The position numbers were made by a program, and so were the translations under genes. The notes beneath the pieces were generated by a model. The model was given only the letters and a program-made list of their open reading frames with translations. It had not been told where the DNA came from and did not search any database. A stretch of DNA of 33,439 bases from Pseudomonadota bacterium (GTDB lineage Bacteria > Bdellovibrionota_C > UBA2361 > SZUA-149), in NCBI GenBank assembly GCA_029555385.1, contig JAKPSH010000175.1, forward strand, positions 1 to 33,439, read 5' to 3'. Positions 15,771-24,247 of the stretch are shown piece after piece. Position 1 is the first letter of the stretch. Each line of letters opens with the position of its first letter.

Positions 15771-17315
15771 TCATTGTTCTCCCGCGCTGGCGGCGTGGGA
15801 GATAATTAGAGCTTGCAGAAATTTTGAAATGCGGCGGCTGAATGACAGAAAGCCCAGCGAGAGCGCGGCAAATACCGTAGCGAGCAGCAAAACTTCCAGC
15901 GAATCGGTGTGCGCAGGAATTAGAGAGAATGCCATGGCAAAGACGATGCCGACAATTGCCGGCTGTGTACGCAGCCTTTTCAGCTCCTTGATTCGTCTCT
16001 TTCGCCGTTGGTAGACCAGTTCATAAAGGTAGATGCAGCAAAATGGCAGACCGGCCCAAAGTGGTAGATGATCGAGCCAGATAGAAAAATTGACCTCTAA
16101 GGGCTGTTGGGGATTCATCAACAATGTCGCCGCAAGCAGCATCAGCGCCAAACCGCATAAATCAACAGCAATACGCAAAGACTTGGCGACAAGATGATGA
16201 CAGCGTTTGCTCAGCGCGTAAACGATAATTAAGCCGCTGTCCTGAAGCTCGACATGAATGCCAAAATGAACAATAATAAAAACCATGCTGAGCAGCGCCA
16301 GCGTAAACCATCCTTGAGCATAGTTAAAGCTAATCATGCTAATTAATCCAAACAGGATCAGCACCGCATTTAACAAGTAAAGAGTTGCAGCTACGTTTCT
16401 CGGGTGGATTCCGGAATTTGCAAGCCGGTGGTGTATGTGCTCCAAGTCGCCCGCCATGACTCCGCCTGTCTTTTTGTTCCCCATCAACGAAGCGAGAATC
16501 CGGCGTGCGCTGCGCCGCCATATGGCGAGGATGACATCAATGATCGGTATTCCCAGTGCGAGAATAGGAACACCCATTGAGGTCAGTAAAGTGCTTTTTG
16601 AGTTTGTAGCAAGCGTTACTGCGGCTAGAGTAAACCCTAAGAACATGCTGCCGGTATCGCCGAGGAAGACTTTTGCTGGATACATATTGTAACGTAGAAA
16701 CGCGCAAGCCGCGCCAATGAGTCCGAGCAGGAAGAGTGCCTCCAGCGCCGAGTCGCGAAAGATCATCGTGCCCGCGAGTCCGAGCGATGATATCGCTGCA
16801 AGGCCCGTTGCCAGGCCGTCGTAGCCATCTATAAGATTAAAGGCATTGGTAATTACAAGGAACCAAAAAACAGTTGCGATCAAGTCTAAAGACTCAGGAA
16901 AACCATAACCTAATAAACCACTGACACTGACATGTCCCAAATACATTACCACCGCCGCCACGGTCTGTCCGGCAAGTTTAGCGGGCGGAGATATTTGCTT
17001 AACGTCGTCAATCAGGCCGACAATGACGATTAGTGTTGAAGCGATAAGATATGTTGACCACCAGGGGACAGCGAACATGCCGCGGATTTCCTGGTACCAC
17101 GGATGAAAGAAAAGGACGAGGCTGGATGACAAAACCCCAATAAAAATCGCCAAACCTCCCGCACGAGGTGTCGGTTTATCGTGAATTCTGCGTGGGCCGG
17201 CGCAGTCGATTATGCCAAGGGCAGATGCGGCACGCGCCAAAAGCGGGGTCAAAGTATAAGTCACTAAGTATGCGACAATTAAGACCAGAGGATATTTTAA
17301 GAACGTAAAGAACAC
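15771..17315 (-). CDS. wecA: WecA/TagO-like undecaprenyl-phosphate sugar-1-phosphate transferase
   Basis: This 514-residue membrane enzyme attaches the first sugar-phosphate to undecaprenyl phosphate. It shows PRRIHDKPTPRAGGLAIF (about 41-58), the Mg-binding Asp pair in GLIDDVKQ (103-104), NAFNLIDGYDGLATG (157-171), FLGDTGSMFLGF (about 218-228) and the cytoplasmic HIHHRL sugar loop (293-298), so all family motifs are present. Typical members have 320-370 residues. Here a C-terminal extension of about 150 residues adds more hydrophobic segments and a basic loop (YQRRKRRIKELKRLR). The start is a GTG at 17315 without a clear ribosome site. It is read away from the Wzc-like gene across a shared 406-base gap. 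Confidence 0.92.
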   Translation of the reverse strand: MFFTFLKYPLVLIVAYLVTYTLTPLLARAASALGIIDCAGPRRIHDKPTPRAGGLAIFIGVLSSSLVLFFHPWYQEIRGMFAVPWWSTYLIASTLIVIVGLIDDVKQISPPAKLAGQTVAAVVMYLGHVSVSGLLGYGFPESLDLIATVFWFLVITNAFNLIDGYDGLATGLAAISSLGLAGTMIFRDSALEALFLLGLIGAACAFLRYNMYPAKVFLGDTGSMFLGFTLAAVTLATNSKSTLLTSMGVPILALGIPIIDVILAIWRRSARRILASLMGNKKTGGVMAGDLEHIHHRLANSGIHPRNVAATLYLLNAVLILFGLISMISFNYAQGWFTLALLSMVFIIVHFGIHVELQDSGLIIVYALSKRCHHLVAKSLRIAVDLCGLALMLLAATLLMNPQQPLEVNFSIWLDHLPLWAGLPFCCIYLYELVYQRRKRRIKELKRLRTQPAIVGIVFAMAFSLIPAHTDSLEVLLLATVFAALSLGFLSFSRRISKFLQALIISHAASAGEQ

Positions 17316-17393
17316 TGTTTTGCAATCCGAATATTCTTTGCTTGTTGCAATCGCATTTCAGCTAAGTAACGTACTCGACAAATTGACGGGGAA

Positions 17394-17407
17394 GCTTGAA
17401 TTCAAGC
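17394..17407. promoter_or_regulatory. Perfect 14-bp palindrome, possible operator
   Basis: GCTTGAATTCAAGC is an exact palindrome between the divergent wecA-like and Wzc-like genes, 79 bp from the wecA-like start. It fits a binding site for a dimeric regulator controlling both sides of the polysaccharide locus. No regulator gene is adjacent. Confidence 0.45.
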
Positions 17408-17415
17408 AACGGGGT

Positions 17416-17493
17416 CTTTTTGGGGATTGGTGATAAAAAGTATGTGCGAAAAGAGGCGGCTTTTCGTCTTTTGCCTGGGCAGTGACCCGGCAA
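17416..17493 (+). promoter_or_regulatory. Three consecutive hairpins in the Wzc-like gene leader
   Basis: CTTTTT (17416-17421) pairs with AAAAAG (17435-17440). CGAAAAG (17447-17453) pairs with CTTTTCG (17460-17466) around AGGCGG. TTGCC-T-GGG (17471-17479) pairs with CCCGGCAA (17486-17493), leaving one bulged T. They lie within 80 bases of each other. The second is followed by TCTTTT and could act as an attenuator. The element does not match a riboswitch I know. The rest of the 17316-17721 gap holds a short dyad TTAAG-TC-CTTAA (17545-17556) and no supported gene. Confidence 0.35.
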
Positions 17494-17591
17494 CCACATC
17501 TAGTTTGCCTGCTTGTGCGCAATAAGCCATGTTACATGCAGCAATTAAGTCCTTAAACAATTTGCTTTATTCTTCCGGCGCTTCTGTCGAT

Positions 17592-17597
17592 TATAGT
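17592..17597 (+). promoter_or_regulatory. Candidate -10 box for the Wzc-like gene
   Basis: TATAGT at 17592-17597 lies about 125 bp before the gene. The matching -35 region (TTCTTC, 16 bp away) is weak. A small hairpin GAGCG-AAA-CGCTC (17679-17691) lies in the resulting leader. Confidence 0.28.
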
Positions 17598-17721
17598 GCT
17601 CAAGAGAGAGTTGGCGCTGCGGTGCTGCGTCGCTGGTAGGTTGCTGCGCTTTGTTTTCTGCTGAGCTGAATGAAGCAGGAGCGAAACGCTCTGGTTATTG
17701 AAAGATAGAGAGATTAGGAAA

Positions 17722-20700
17722 ATGTTTGAAGAAAAAGGCAGACCAGGCACTTCAGATATTCATGCGCCTACCCAGCGTTCCATCGCGTCCGTACATTCTG
17801 GTGCGTCAGCGACGGTGCGCATAGGGAAGAATGGTGCTGACAATGATCGCCGCTCAGCGAGCCGTGGGAAATCTCGCATCTATTTGGATTTTCCCGAGGA
17901 GCGTTCCTTTCGCGAATATCTGCTTGTTATTAACCGTTACCGTCTGCTTATTGTGATCTGCATTCTGCTCGGTTTTGGTTTAGCTCATTACCAGAATAAG
18001 AAGGCCGTGCGGCTGTATTCAAGCACTTCGTTGGTTAATATCAGCAGTTATGTGCCGGTCAGCGAAGGCATTGTCAGCAGATCTCTTCGCGAAGAGTCGA
18101 GCAAAGAGTACTATCTTGAAATGCTGCTTGCCCTGCTGAAGAGTTTCAAGATTGCAGAGCGAGTCCTCGCTTCCAACGAGGATGTTCGGAAATTTCTTGG
18201 TGTAAAAGGAGCGTTCGTTAGTTCGGTTCCATCGCCGCTTGAAAAAAACGCCGATAGCACAAATCCGGTAGATCCCAAGTATGCTGCGGCATTGAAGTCC
18301 TATTTAAGACGGATTGATACCCAGCACGTAAAAGATTCGGGACTGGTTAAAATCATTGCGACGACAAACAAGCCGAAGATGTCGGCGCTCATGGCAAACC
18401 TGCATGCAGAACAGTTTATTCAGTTGGTTTTAGAAGATAGGAAGCTGAAGGCTGAAGTGACGCTTAACTTTCTGCAAGGCCGCTTGTCCGAGGCGGAGGC
18501 GGCCCTTAACGATGTTCGAGAGCGCAAGCTTGCTTATGCGCGGCAGAACCCGGCAATCGCCGCCAACGTTGAATCGATTCATCGCAGTTTCCAGGCTAAG
18601 TATGACCGTTTAATGTCCGGGATGACCCAGGTTGCGGCTGAAACCTCGGCTAAATCAAATTATCTGCGCCTCCTGAATCGCCGCTCAATGGAGGATGTGG
18701 CGGCTGGTGCCGGGGAGATGAGCAGCATCATGAATGTTGAAAAGCTGCGCAGCGAATACGAAGCGTGGCGCAAGGTGATTAAGAACGATCAATCTCCTTA
18801 TTTGGCAGAATACCGGCGTCAAATTAAGATTGCGGAGACTGCGCTGGCTCGTCATGCGCGGATTAAAAGAGAAAGCGCGGAGTCCGCTTATCGCCTCAGC
18901 CGTGACCGCGAAGAGATGCTGAAGAAAGAATTTGATCGTTTAGCCGCTGAGGAAAAAGAACACTCTTCCGTTCGAGTTGAGTATGATGCCTTGTTGCTTG
19001 AAGAAGCCGTAGCGAAGGAGGCCGTGGACAAGCTCAGCGACCGGCTGAATGATGCGGTTCTCAACTCGCAGAATGAGCAGAAAACCGTCGTGCTAATCGA
19101 TCCAGCGGTTCCCGATCCGGTGCCAGTAAGTCCAAATACGAAGGCCAATCTAATTAAAGGAACGCTCTTGGGCTTATTTCTGGGTATGGTTCTTGCGTTC
19201 TTATTGGACGTTTCCGACACAAGCATACGGACGATACAGGATCTCGAGCGGGTTACGGACATGCATGTCCTGGGTGTTATACCGCGCTTTGAGAGGCAGC
19301 GAGCCGATGTGTCAGGTGAGCAATCTGATGAAGATGGGATGTCAGCCGTGGAGAGCACGGCAGATGCGCCAAGTGAAGATACGGACGATCCGGATGCGGC
19401 GAGAAAAAAGCGCAAACAGAACAATCTTGTCGTGGTGAAAAGGCCCCAGTCCAGAGAGGGAGAAGCCATCCGATCCATCTTGGTTTCGATGACCAGCAAT
19501 CATAGTGCCGAGGATCCGCGTATTATACTGGTGACCAGCGGGGAGAAGGGGGAAGGAAAGACCACATTTGCTGTCAACCTTGCCGCTGCTCTGGCCGAGT
19601 TGGGCGAGCAAACACTGATCATTGACGGCGATTTCCGCTTGCCGAATGTCGACGAATATTTTGCGCTGCCCGATGAATCTATGGGAATCGTTGATTATTT
19701 GGCGGGAAAAGTAACTTTGTTTGACGCGGTATACGAGTCGGGGGTCCCGCATCTTTCAGTGATGCCCGCGGGAACAATCCCGGAATCGCCGACCTATTTT
19801 TTGCGTTCGGCCCGAATGGCTGAGACGTTAGCGGAGCTTTCGCGATCGTTTGATTACATTATCGTTGATTCCCCGCCAATTGGTGCTGTGTCCGATTCGC
19901 TGGTTACCACACGTTATGTTCATGGCGTAGTAATGGTCGTACGCTGTAAAACCACTCCGCGTCATCTGATCGTGTCTGCGATTGATCGTCTGCAGCGGGC
20001 AGGTGCTCCGATATTGGGCATAGTCTTGAATGATGCGGTGAAATCAAGCGGTAAGGAGACTTACGGCTACTACAGCGAGAGTTATTACAGAAAGTCCAGT
20101 ACAAGTGATTCGGCGCTTATTACCGTTGCTGCGAAAATGGTGCGCAAGGCAAAAACCGGCGCCATCGATCTACGGCGGGAAGCGAGCACTGGTCAGCAGG
20201 AGAGTAAACAATCAGGAGGGACAAAGCGTTTCCGTATATCAAGACGGTTGGTTGAAGGGGCAATCCTCGTGTTGTTGTTTGCCGTTATGTTTGGCGGAGG
20301 ATTCCTTTTCTCTCACGTGCGTACGAGCAAGGTGGATGCTGATGTAGAGTTAATTGCCGGTCCAGAGGAAAGTGATGCGTCAACGTTGTCTGAGAATGTT
20401 CCGGTGTCTAGTCTGGACAATAAAGCCGAGGTGACTGCGCCTCCTCCGCCATCAGCCGCTCCCGGCGTTGTGGCGCTGGAAGCCGCCGTCGTCGCAGCGG
20501 AAACTGCCGCCAGTTCGCCTGCGCCGGTGAAAGCACGCGAATCCATGATACCGCCGCGTGAGAACCCAGACACGGCGAAAGAAGCGCCAGCCGGACAAGA
20601 GAGCGAAATGAACACTCAAGAGCCGCCCGCCGCATCGCCGAAGTCCGGCACGAATGAGACTGCGAGTGTTGTGAGCGCGGGAGCAGCCGGCGAAAAAGTT

Positions 20701-21036
20701 GAAACAGATACAGGAGCAAAGGTGCAAGGTCTGCTTTCGGAAAGCAAAGCTGTGTCCCGGACGGCAGTTGTGGCGGAGCAAGTCAGCAAAGTTCCGCCGG
20801 GCTGGTATATTCAGTTGTCGGAGTTGTCGTCAAGAAAGGAGGCGCAGAAACAGAAAGCCGACTTGCAGCGGTACCGTTTCCCTTGTCAGTTGGAGACAGT
20901 CCGTTATGGGGCAGCGGTTGCTTACCGGGTGTTAGTCGGTCCGTTCAGTTCGCGTGAGGGTGCAGCGCAGATGATAGTCCGTCTCAAGGGCGTCACTAGT
21001 GCGGGGAGTGCCTACGGTATTCGGGATATCCGCTGA
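17722..21036 (+). CDS. wzc: Wzz-type co-polymerase, BY-type tyrosine kinase, extra membrane segment and SPOR domain in one protein
   Basis: Residue numbers count from a TTG at 17698; starting at the ATG at 17722 removes eight. A cytoplasmic tail leads to a first membrane segment (about 82-100), a long periplasmic Wzz/coiled-coil region (about 105-480) and a second membrane segment (484-504). The cytoplasmic BY-kinase follows: Walker A GEKGEGKTT (Lys621), A' IIDGDFRLP (643-648), Walker B IIVDSPP (Asp724). A tyrosine cluster (Tyr789, 791, 792, 796, 797) comes next. Wzc normally ends there. Here a third membrane segment (about 851-873), a Pro/Ala/Glu-rich linker of about 150 residues and a SPOR domain (about 1034-1110, starting PPGWYIQLSE) follow. 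Wzc controls chain length of exported glycans by cyclic autophosphorylation. SPOR domains bind septal peptidoglycan stripped of stem peptides. An ABC exporter gene follows within 90 bp. Confidence 0.93.
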   Translation: MFEEKGRPGTSDIHAPTQRSIASVHSGASATVRIGKNGADNDRRSASRGKSRIYLDFPEERSFREYLLVINRYRLLIVICILLGFGLAHYQNKKAVRLYSSTSLVNISSYVPVSEGIVSRSLREESSKEYYLEMLLALLKSFKIAERVLASNEDVRKFLGVKGAFVSSVPSPLEKNADSTNPVDPKYAAALKSYLRRIDTQHVKDSGLVKIIATTNKPKMSALMANLHAEQFIQLVLEDRKLKAEVTLNFLQGRLSEAEAALNDVRERKLAYARQNPAIAANVESIHRSFQAKYDRLMSGMTQVAAETSAKSNYLRLLNRRSMEDVAAGAGEMSSIMNVEKLRSEYEAWRKVIKNDQSPYLAEYRRQIKIAETALARHARIKRESAESAYRLSRDREEMLKKEFDRLAAEEKEHSSVRVEYDALLLEEAVAKEAVDKLSDRLNDAVLNSQNEQKTVVLIDPAVPDPVPVSPNTKANLIKGTLLGLFLGMVLAFLLDVSDTSIRTIQDLERVTDMHVLGVIPRFERQRADVSGEQSDEDGMSAVESTADAPSEDTDDPDAARKKRKQNNLVVVKRPQSREGEAIRSILVSMTSNHSAEDPRIILVTSGEKGEGKTTFAVNLAAALAELGEQTLIIDGDFRLPNVDEYFALPDESMGIVDYLAGKVTLFDAVYESGVPHLSVMPAGTIPESPTYFLRSARMAETLAELSRSFDYIIVDSPPIGAVSDSLVTTRYVHGVVMVVRCKTTPRHLIVSAIDRLQRAGAPILGIVLNDAVKSSGKETYGYYSESYYRKSSTSDSALITVAAKMVRKAKTGAIDLRREASTGQQESKQSGGTKRFRISRRLVEGAILVLLFAVMFGGGFLFSHVRTSKVDADVELIAGPEESDASTLSENVPVSSLDNKAEVTAPPPPSAAPGVVALEAAVVAAETAASSPAPVKARESMIPPRENPDTAKEAPAGQESEMNTQEPPAASPKSGTNETASVVSAGAAGEKVETDTGAKVQGLLSESKAVSRTAVVAEQVSKVPPGWYIQLSELSSRKEAQKQKADLQRYRFPCQLETVRYGAAVAYRVLVGPFSSREGAAQMIVRLKGVTSAGSAYGIRDIR

Positions 21037-21124
21037 CAACAACTTTGTTCCTGACTGTTGATCATCTGAGTTTGCACGTAAGATACCTAGCCGCGATACT
21101 GCCGTGTGAGATGAAGAGGATGGA

Positions 21125-22996
21125 ATGTTGCGCAATTTCTGCAAACAGCACATTATTAACAGCGACTTAGGCCAGCTCCTTCATTTATCCCGGGTTCTGA
21201 ATTTCAAATTTCGCGGCATTGTTGTCGGTGCCTTCTTATCTGCTTCCGCCTCGTTTTTAGAAGGCGCAAGCATGGTATTGTTGATTCCAACACTGCGCGG
21301 AATAATCAGCCGGGATTTCACCTTTATCGCCGGGGTGCCGGCATTAAGCTACTATTTCGCTTTCTTCCCTGAGCATTACCGGCACAACTACTTTTTTCTT
21401 TCAGCGAATTTGGTGGGGTTTGTCTTTGCCGTCTTAGTTGCCAAAGTTGTGTTTTGTTTTATATCCGGCCTGATCGTTTCAAGTATTATTCGTGATTTTG
21501 GCAACGAACTGCGCAAGTTGATTTTTAAGCGCTATCTGCAATTCGGCAAACTTTTCTTTGACCGCCACAGCCTGGGATTTCTCCAGCAAGTGTTGACGAC
21601 GTACGTTTACCAAGTTGCCAATGTCCTGGGGACGGCAAATGAATTGATTTATGCGGTGACTACCCTGATTGTCTATGTGGGCGTCATGCTTTATATCTCG
21701 TGGCAGCTAACACTTGTTTTTCTTGCGCTCGTTCCTATTCTTTATTTTGCTTATAATTGGTTGGTGCGCAAGATTCACCGCTCTTCTCACTATTACAGTG
21801 AATCATACGGTGTTTTAGCCGCTACAATTAGTAATGCAGTTTCCTGTATCGGGCTGGTAAAAGCTTATACGGCAGAAGCTAGAGAAAGCGAGACATTCTC
21901 GCACACAAGCGATCATGTAGCTGAGCTCGAATTTAGTATTGATAAAAAGAGACTGGCTATCGGTCCCAGCGGCGAGTTGATCATACTTTTTTTTCTTTTC
22001 ATACTTGTTGCGATTATTGCCTACATTTTAAATGGTCATCCGTCAGAGACGGCGATGGACTACCTTGTGTTCCTTTTGGTGCTTAAGCGTGCTGTCACGA
22101 CTTATACGGGCATCAATATCGTGCGGGCAGCGATCGCGGGAGTCTCCGGTCCTCTCGATGAAATCCGACGTATGCTTGCGGACGAAGAGAAATTCTTTGT
22201 GCCCGATGGTACACGAGAGTTCCCGGGGCTTAGCGGTCCGCTGGAGCTTCGCGATCTTTCGTTCAGCTTTCCCAATGGTGCAGCGGTGCTAAAGAGTGTA
22301 AATATCAAAGTGTTGCCGGGGGAAGTCGCCGCGATCGTTGGAGCGAGCGGTTCCGGGAAGACGACAATCATTAATCTCTTAATGCGTTATTACGATCCTC
22401 CTGTTGGAGCGATATTTGTTCAAGGGATTGATGTCCGGGAGTTTACGCTGGAGTCGTGGCGTGCGCGGATTGCGCTGGTCAGCCAGGAGAGTTTCTTATT
22501 TAACGGAACGCTGCGAGCGAATCTTCTCTATGGTTTGCCGCGTGAAGTTTCTGAAGATGAGCTGGTCAAGGTCTTGACGAGGGCGCGCCTGACGGATTTG
22601 CTGCGGCAGCTTCCGGATGGACTGGATACGCAAATTGGCGATCGCGGAGTTAATCTATCTGGCGGCGAGCGGCAGCGGGTTTCCATAGCCCGAGCTTTCC
22701 TTAAAGGAGCGGAAATCCTGCTCCTCGATGAAGCAACGAGTGCGCTAGATTCGACGACTGAGGGGTTGATCCAACAGGCGTTATCGGAACTGATTGCCGG
22801 CCGGACAAGTGTCGTCATTGCTCATCGTTTATCCACTGTCCGCAACGCCGATCATATTTTTGTCATTGAGGACGGGTGCGTTGCCGAGAGCGGTTCTCCC
22901 GCAGACTTGCTTGCACGAAAAGGCAAGTTCTATGCTTATTGGCAAGAGCAGTATGGCGGCTACGACGGCCTGCCTAAACCGAACACGCCGGCCTGA
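21125..22996 (+). CDS. MsbA/PglK-like ABC exporter (fused membrane and ATPase domains)
   Basis: This 623-residue half-transporter has an N-terminal membrane domain with about six segments (about 25-340). The ATPase domain has Walker A GASGSGKTT (about 406-414), signature LSGGERQR (about 512-519), Walker B ILLLDEATSALDS and a switch His in IAHRLST. As a homodimer, this family flips lipids, lipid A or lipid-linked oligosaccharides across the inner membrane. Its position between the Wzc-like gene and a secreted SH3 protein favours a polysaccharide-precursor flippase. AGAGGA lies four bases before the ATG. MsbA function for lipid A is the main alternative. Confidence 0.9.
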   Translation: MLRNFCKQHIINSDLGQLLHLSRVLNFKFRGIVVGAFLSASASFLEGASMVLLIPTLRGIISRDFTFIAGVPALSYYFAFFPEHYRHNYFFLSANLVGFVFAVLVAKVVFCFISGLIVSSIIRDFGNELRKLIFKRYLQFGKLFFDRHSLGFLQQVLTTYVYQVANVLGTANELIYAVTTLIVYVGVMLYISWQLTLVFLALVPILYFAYNWLVRKIHRSSHYYSESYGVLAATISNAVSCIGLVKAYTAEARESETFSHTSDHVAELEFSIDKKRLAIGPSGELIILFFLFILVAIIAYILNGHPSETAMDYLVFLLVLKRAVTTYTGINIVRAAIAGVSGPLDEIRRMLADEEKFFVPDGTREFPGLSGPLELRDLSFSFPNGAAVLKSVNIKVLPGEVAAIVGASGSGKTTIINLLMRYYDPPVGAIFVQGIDVREFTLESWRARIALVSQESFLFNGTLRANLLYGLPREVSEDELVKVLTRARLTDLLRQLPDGLDTQIGDRGVNLSGGERQRVSIARAFLKGAEILLLDEATSALDSTTEGLIQQALSELIAGRTSVVIAHRLSTVRNADHIFVIEDGCVAESGSPADLLARKGKFYAYWQEQYGGYDGLPKPNTPA

Positions 22997-23064
22997 ATGG
23001 GATTGCGTTCGGTGTTTCTTTTGTCCACAATGAGGGAACAAGTTTGCAAGCCGGAGGGATGCGC

Positions 23065-23664
23065 ATGAGAGGGCTAATCTGTTTGTCTTTGCTTTCGCTT
23101 GCCGCGAATATCAGCCAGGCGCATGCGCAAGATAGCGGAGAAATCCATTACGTGACGCGGCCGCGGCTGCCGTTATGCGTTGAGCCCGGCGGGTCCCCGC
23201 GAGCGGAGCTGAACATTGGGACGCCGGTCAAGACCTTTGAAAGGCGGGGCGATTGGGTGCGGGTTTCGGTCGATGGCTGGGTAAGATCCTCTTTGCTGAG
23301 CAAGCAAGTTATGACTAAGGATGCTATCGTTGTTTCAGCAGAAGAGGCGATACACTTGCTTGGGATTGTTGATCAGCGTGTGGTTTTGGCTGAGGAAGAG
23401 GGCGTGCGCAAAGTAGTGCTAAAACTTACACTAAAAAATCTATCAGCTGGAAGCATTAGCTCTTGGAGCGGCATTCTCGCCGTGCTCAAGGGCAGCCAGG
23501 TGCTTTTTCATGCGCCGCTGTCTCAAGATAAGGCAAGCATTCCCGCGGGTGAGACGGGGGAGGCGGCATTTCACTGGGATGAGACCGAGGCTCCATACGC
23601 TGCTTTGAAAGCTAACGCCAGCGGCGGTCTTGATTTCCGTTTATTACGTGTTAAGGTCAAGTGA
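23065..23664 (+). CDS. Secreted protein with bacterial SH3 domain and a beta-sandwich domain
   Basis: This 199-residue protein begins at the ATG at 23065 with GGAGG seven bases upstream. In-frame TTG (23044) and ATG (23059) starts are less well placed. A signal peptide (MRGLICLSLLSLAANISQA) has a likely cut after AHA. An SH3b-like domain follows (about 28-75: YVTRPRLPLCVEPGG, then GDWVRVSVDGWVRSSLL), of the kind that binds peptidoglycan or glycans. The C-terminal half (about 95-199) has alternating beta-strands resembling FxLYD/DUF-type domains, such as VVLKLTLKNLSAGSISSWSG. It is probably periplasmic and cotranscribed with the exporter. Its exact function is unknown. Confidence 0.8.
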   Translation: MRGLICLSLLSLAANISQAHAQDSGEIHYVTRPRLPLCVEPGGSPRAELNIGTPVKTFERRGDWVRVSVDGWVRSSLLSKQVMTKDAIVVSAEEAIHLLGIVDQRVVLAEEEGVRKVVLKLTLKNLSAGSISSWSGILAVLKGSQVLFHAPLSQDKASIPAGETGEAAFHWDETEAPYAALKANASGGLDFRLLRVKVK

Positions 23665-23683
23665 AACTGTATTTGGGCGGACG

Positions 23684-24187
23684 ATGATGAATGAAATGGA
23701 CAACAACGGGGATAGAAGACCAAGTTGGGATGAGTATTTTTTGCTGCTGACGGACCATGTGGCAAGTCGAGCAACGTGCGATCGCGGCCGGAGCGGCTGT
23801 GTGATCGTTAAGGACAAGCGTGTAATTGCTACCGGTTATGTCGGCTCACCGCCGGGCTTGGATCATTGCGATGATGTCGGGCATTTAATGAAAAGTGTTG
23901 TTGATGAAGATGGGACGATTCGCCAGCACTGCGTACGGACAATTCATGCAGAACAAAATGCAATTTGTCAGGCTGCGCGGCATGGCATATCGCTTGAGGG
24001 AGGGACGCTCTACTGCAAAATGGAACCATGCCGGGTTTGTGCAATGTTGATTGTGACGGTCGGCATAAAGAGAGTCGTATGCCGCAAGCGGTATCATGCA
24101 GCCCAGGACACCCGGGAAATGTTTCTCAAAGCAGGAATTGAACTTGTTGTGACTGAGGACTCTGTTGAGCAATATCCCGATCAATAA
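23684..24187 (+). CDS. comEB: dCMP/cytidine deaminase family protein (ComEB-like)
   Basis: This zinc-dependent deaminase of about 167 residues would convert dCMP to dUMP for thymidylate synthesis. It has the catalytic HAE motif in TIHAEQNAI and the zinc ligands PCRVC. It also has an N-terminal WDEYFLLLTDHVASRATCDR segment and GYVGSPPGLDHCDD, which are typical of dCMP deaminases of the ComEB group. The frame opens earlier (23630), but that part overlaps the previous gene. Paired ATGs at 23684 and 23687 with GGGCGG upstream look like the real start, 19 bp after the SH3-domain gene. Its place next to polysaccharide genes is probably incidental. Confidence 0.9.
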   Translation: MMNEMDNNGDRRPSWDEYFLLLTDHVASRATCDRGRSGCVIVKDKRVIATGYVGSPPGLDHCDDVGHLMKSVVDEDGTIRQHCVRTIHAEQNAICQAARHGISLEGGTLYCKMEPCRVCAMLIVTVGIKRVVCRKRYHAAQDTREMFLKAGIELVVTEDSVEQYPDQ

Positions 24188-24247
24188 ACTTCTCGCAAAA
24201 CGGCATTAGCTTACCGGGCCGCGATATCGCCTTTTGAGATGTCGTGC

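Noticed and set aside
17471..17496. CCCGGCAACC resembling part of a SAM-I riboswitch
   Set aside because: The other conserved SAM-I parts (P1, the AGGTGGAGGGA-type segment and the P3/P4 arms) are not present, and the gene downstream is not in sulfur metabolism.
17631..17640. Sequence similar to an ops/RfaH recruitment element (GCTGGTAG)
   Set aside because: It differs from GGCGGTAG at two positions and lacks the accompanying hairpin context; such a short match is expected by chance.
17698..17721. TTG at 17698 as the start of the Wzc-like gene
   Set aside because: It lacks a ribosome site. The ATG at 17722 has a purine-rich AGGA upstream, although very close, so the choice is not certain.
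18888..19499. 203-codon minus-strand frame inside the Wzc-like gene
   Set aside because: It is Ser/Arg-rich and antisense to the second membrane segment and kinase start; a composition artefact.
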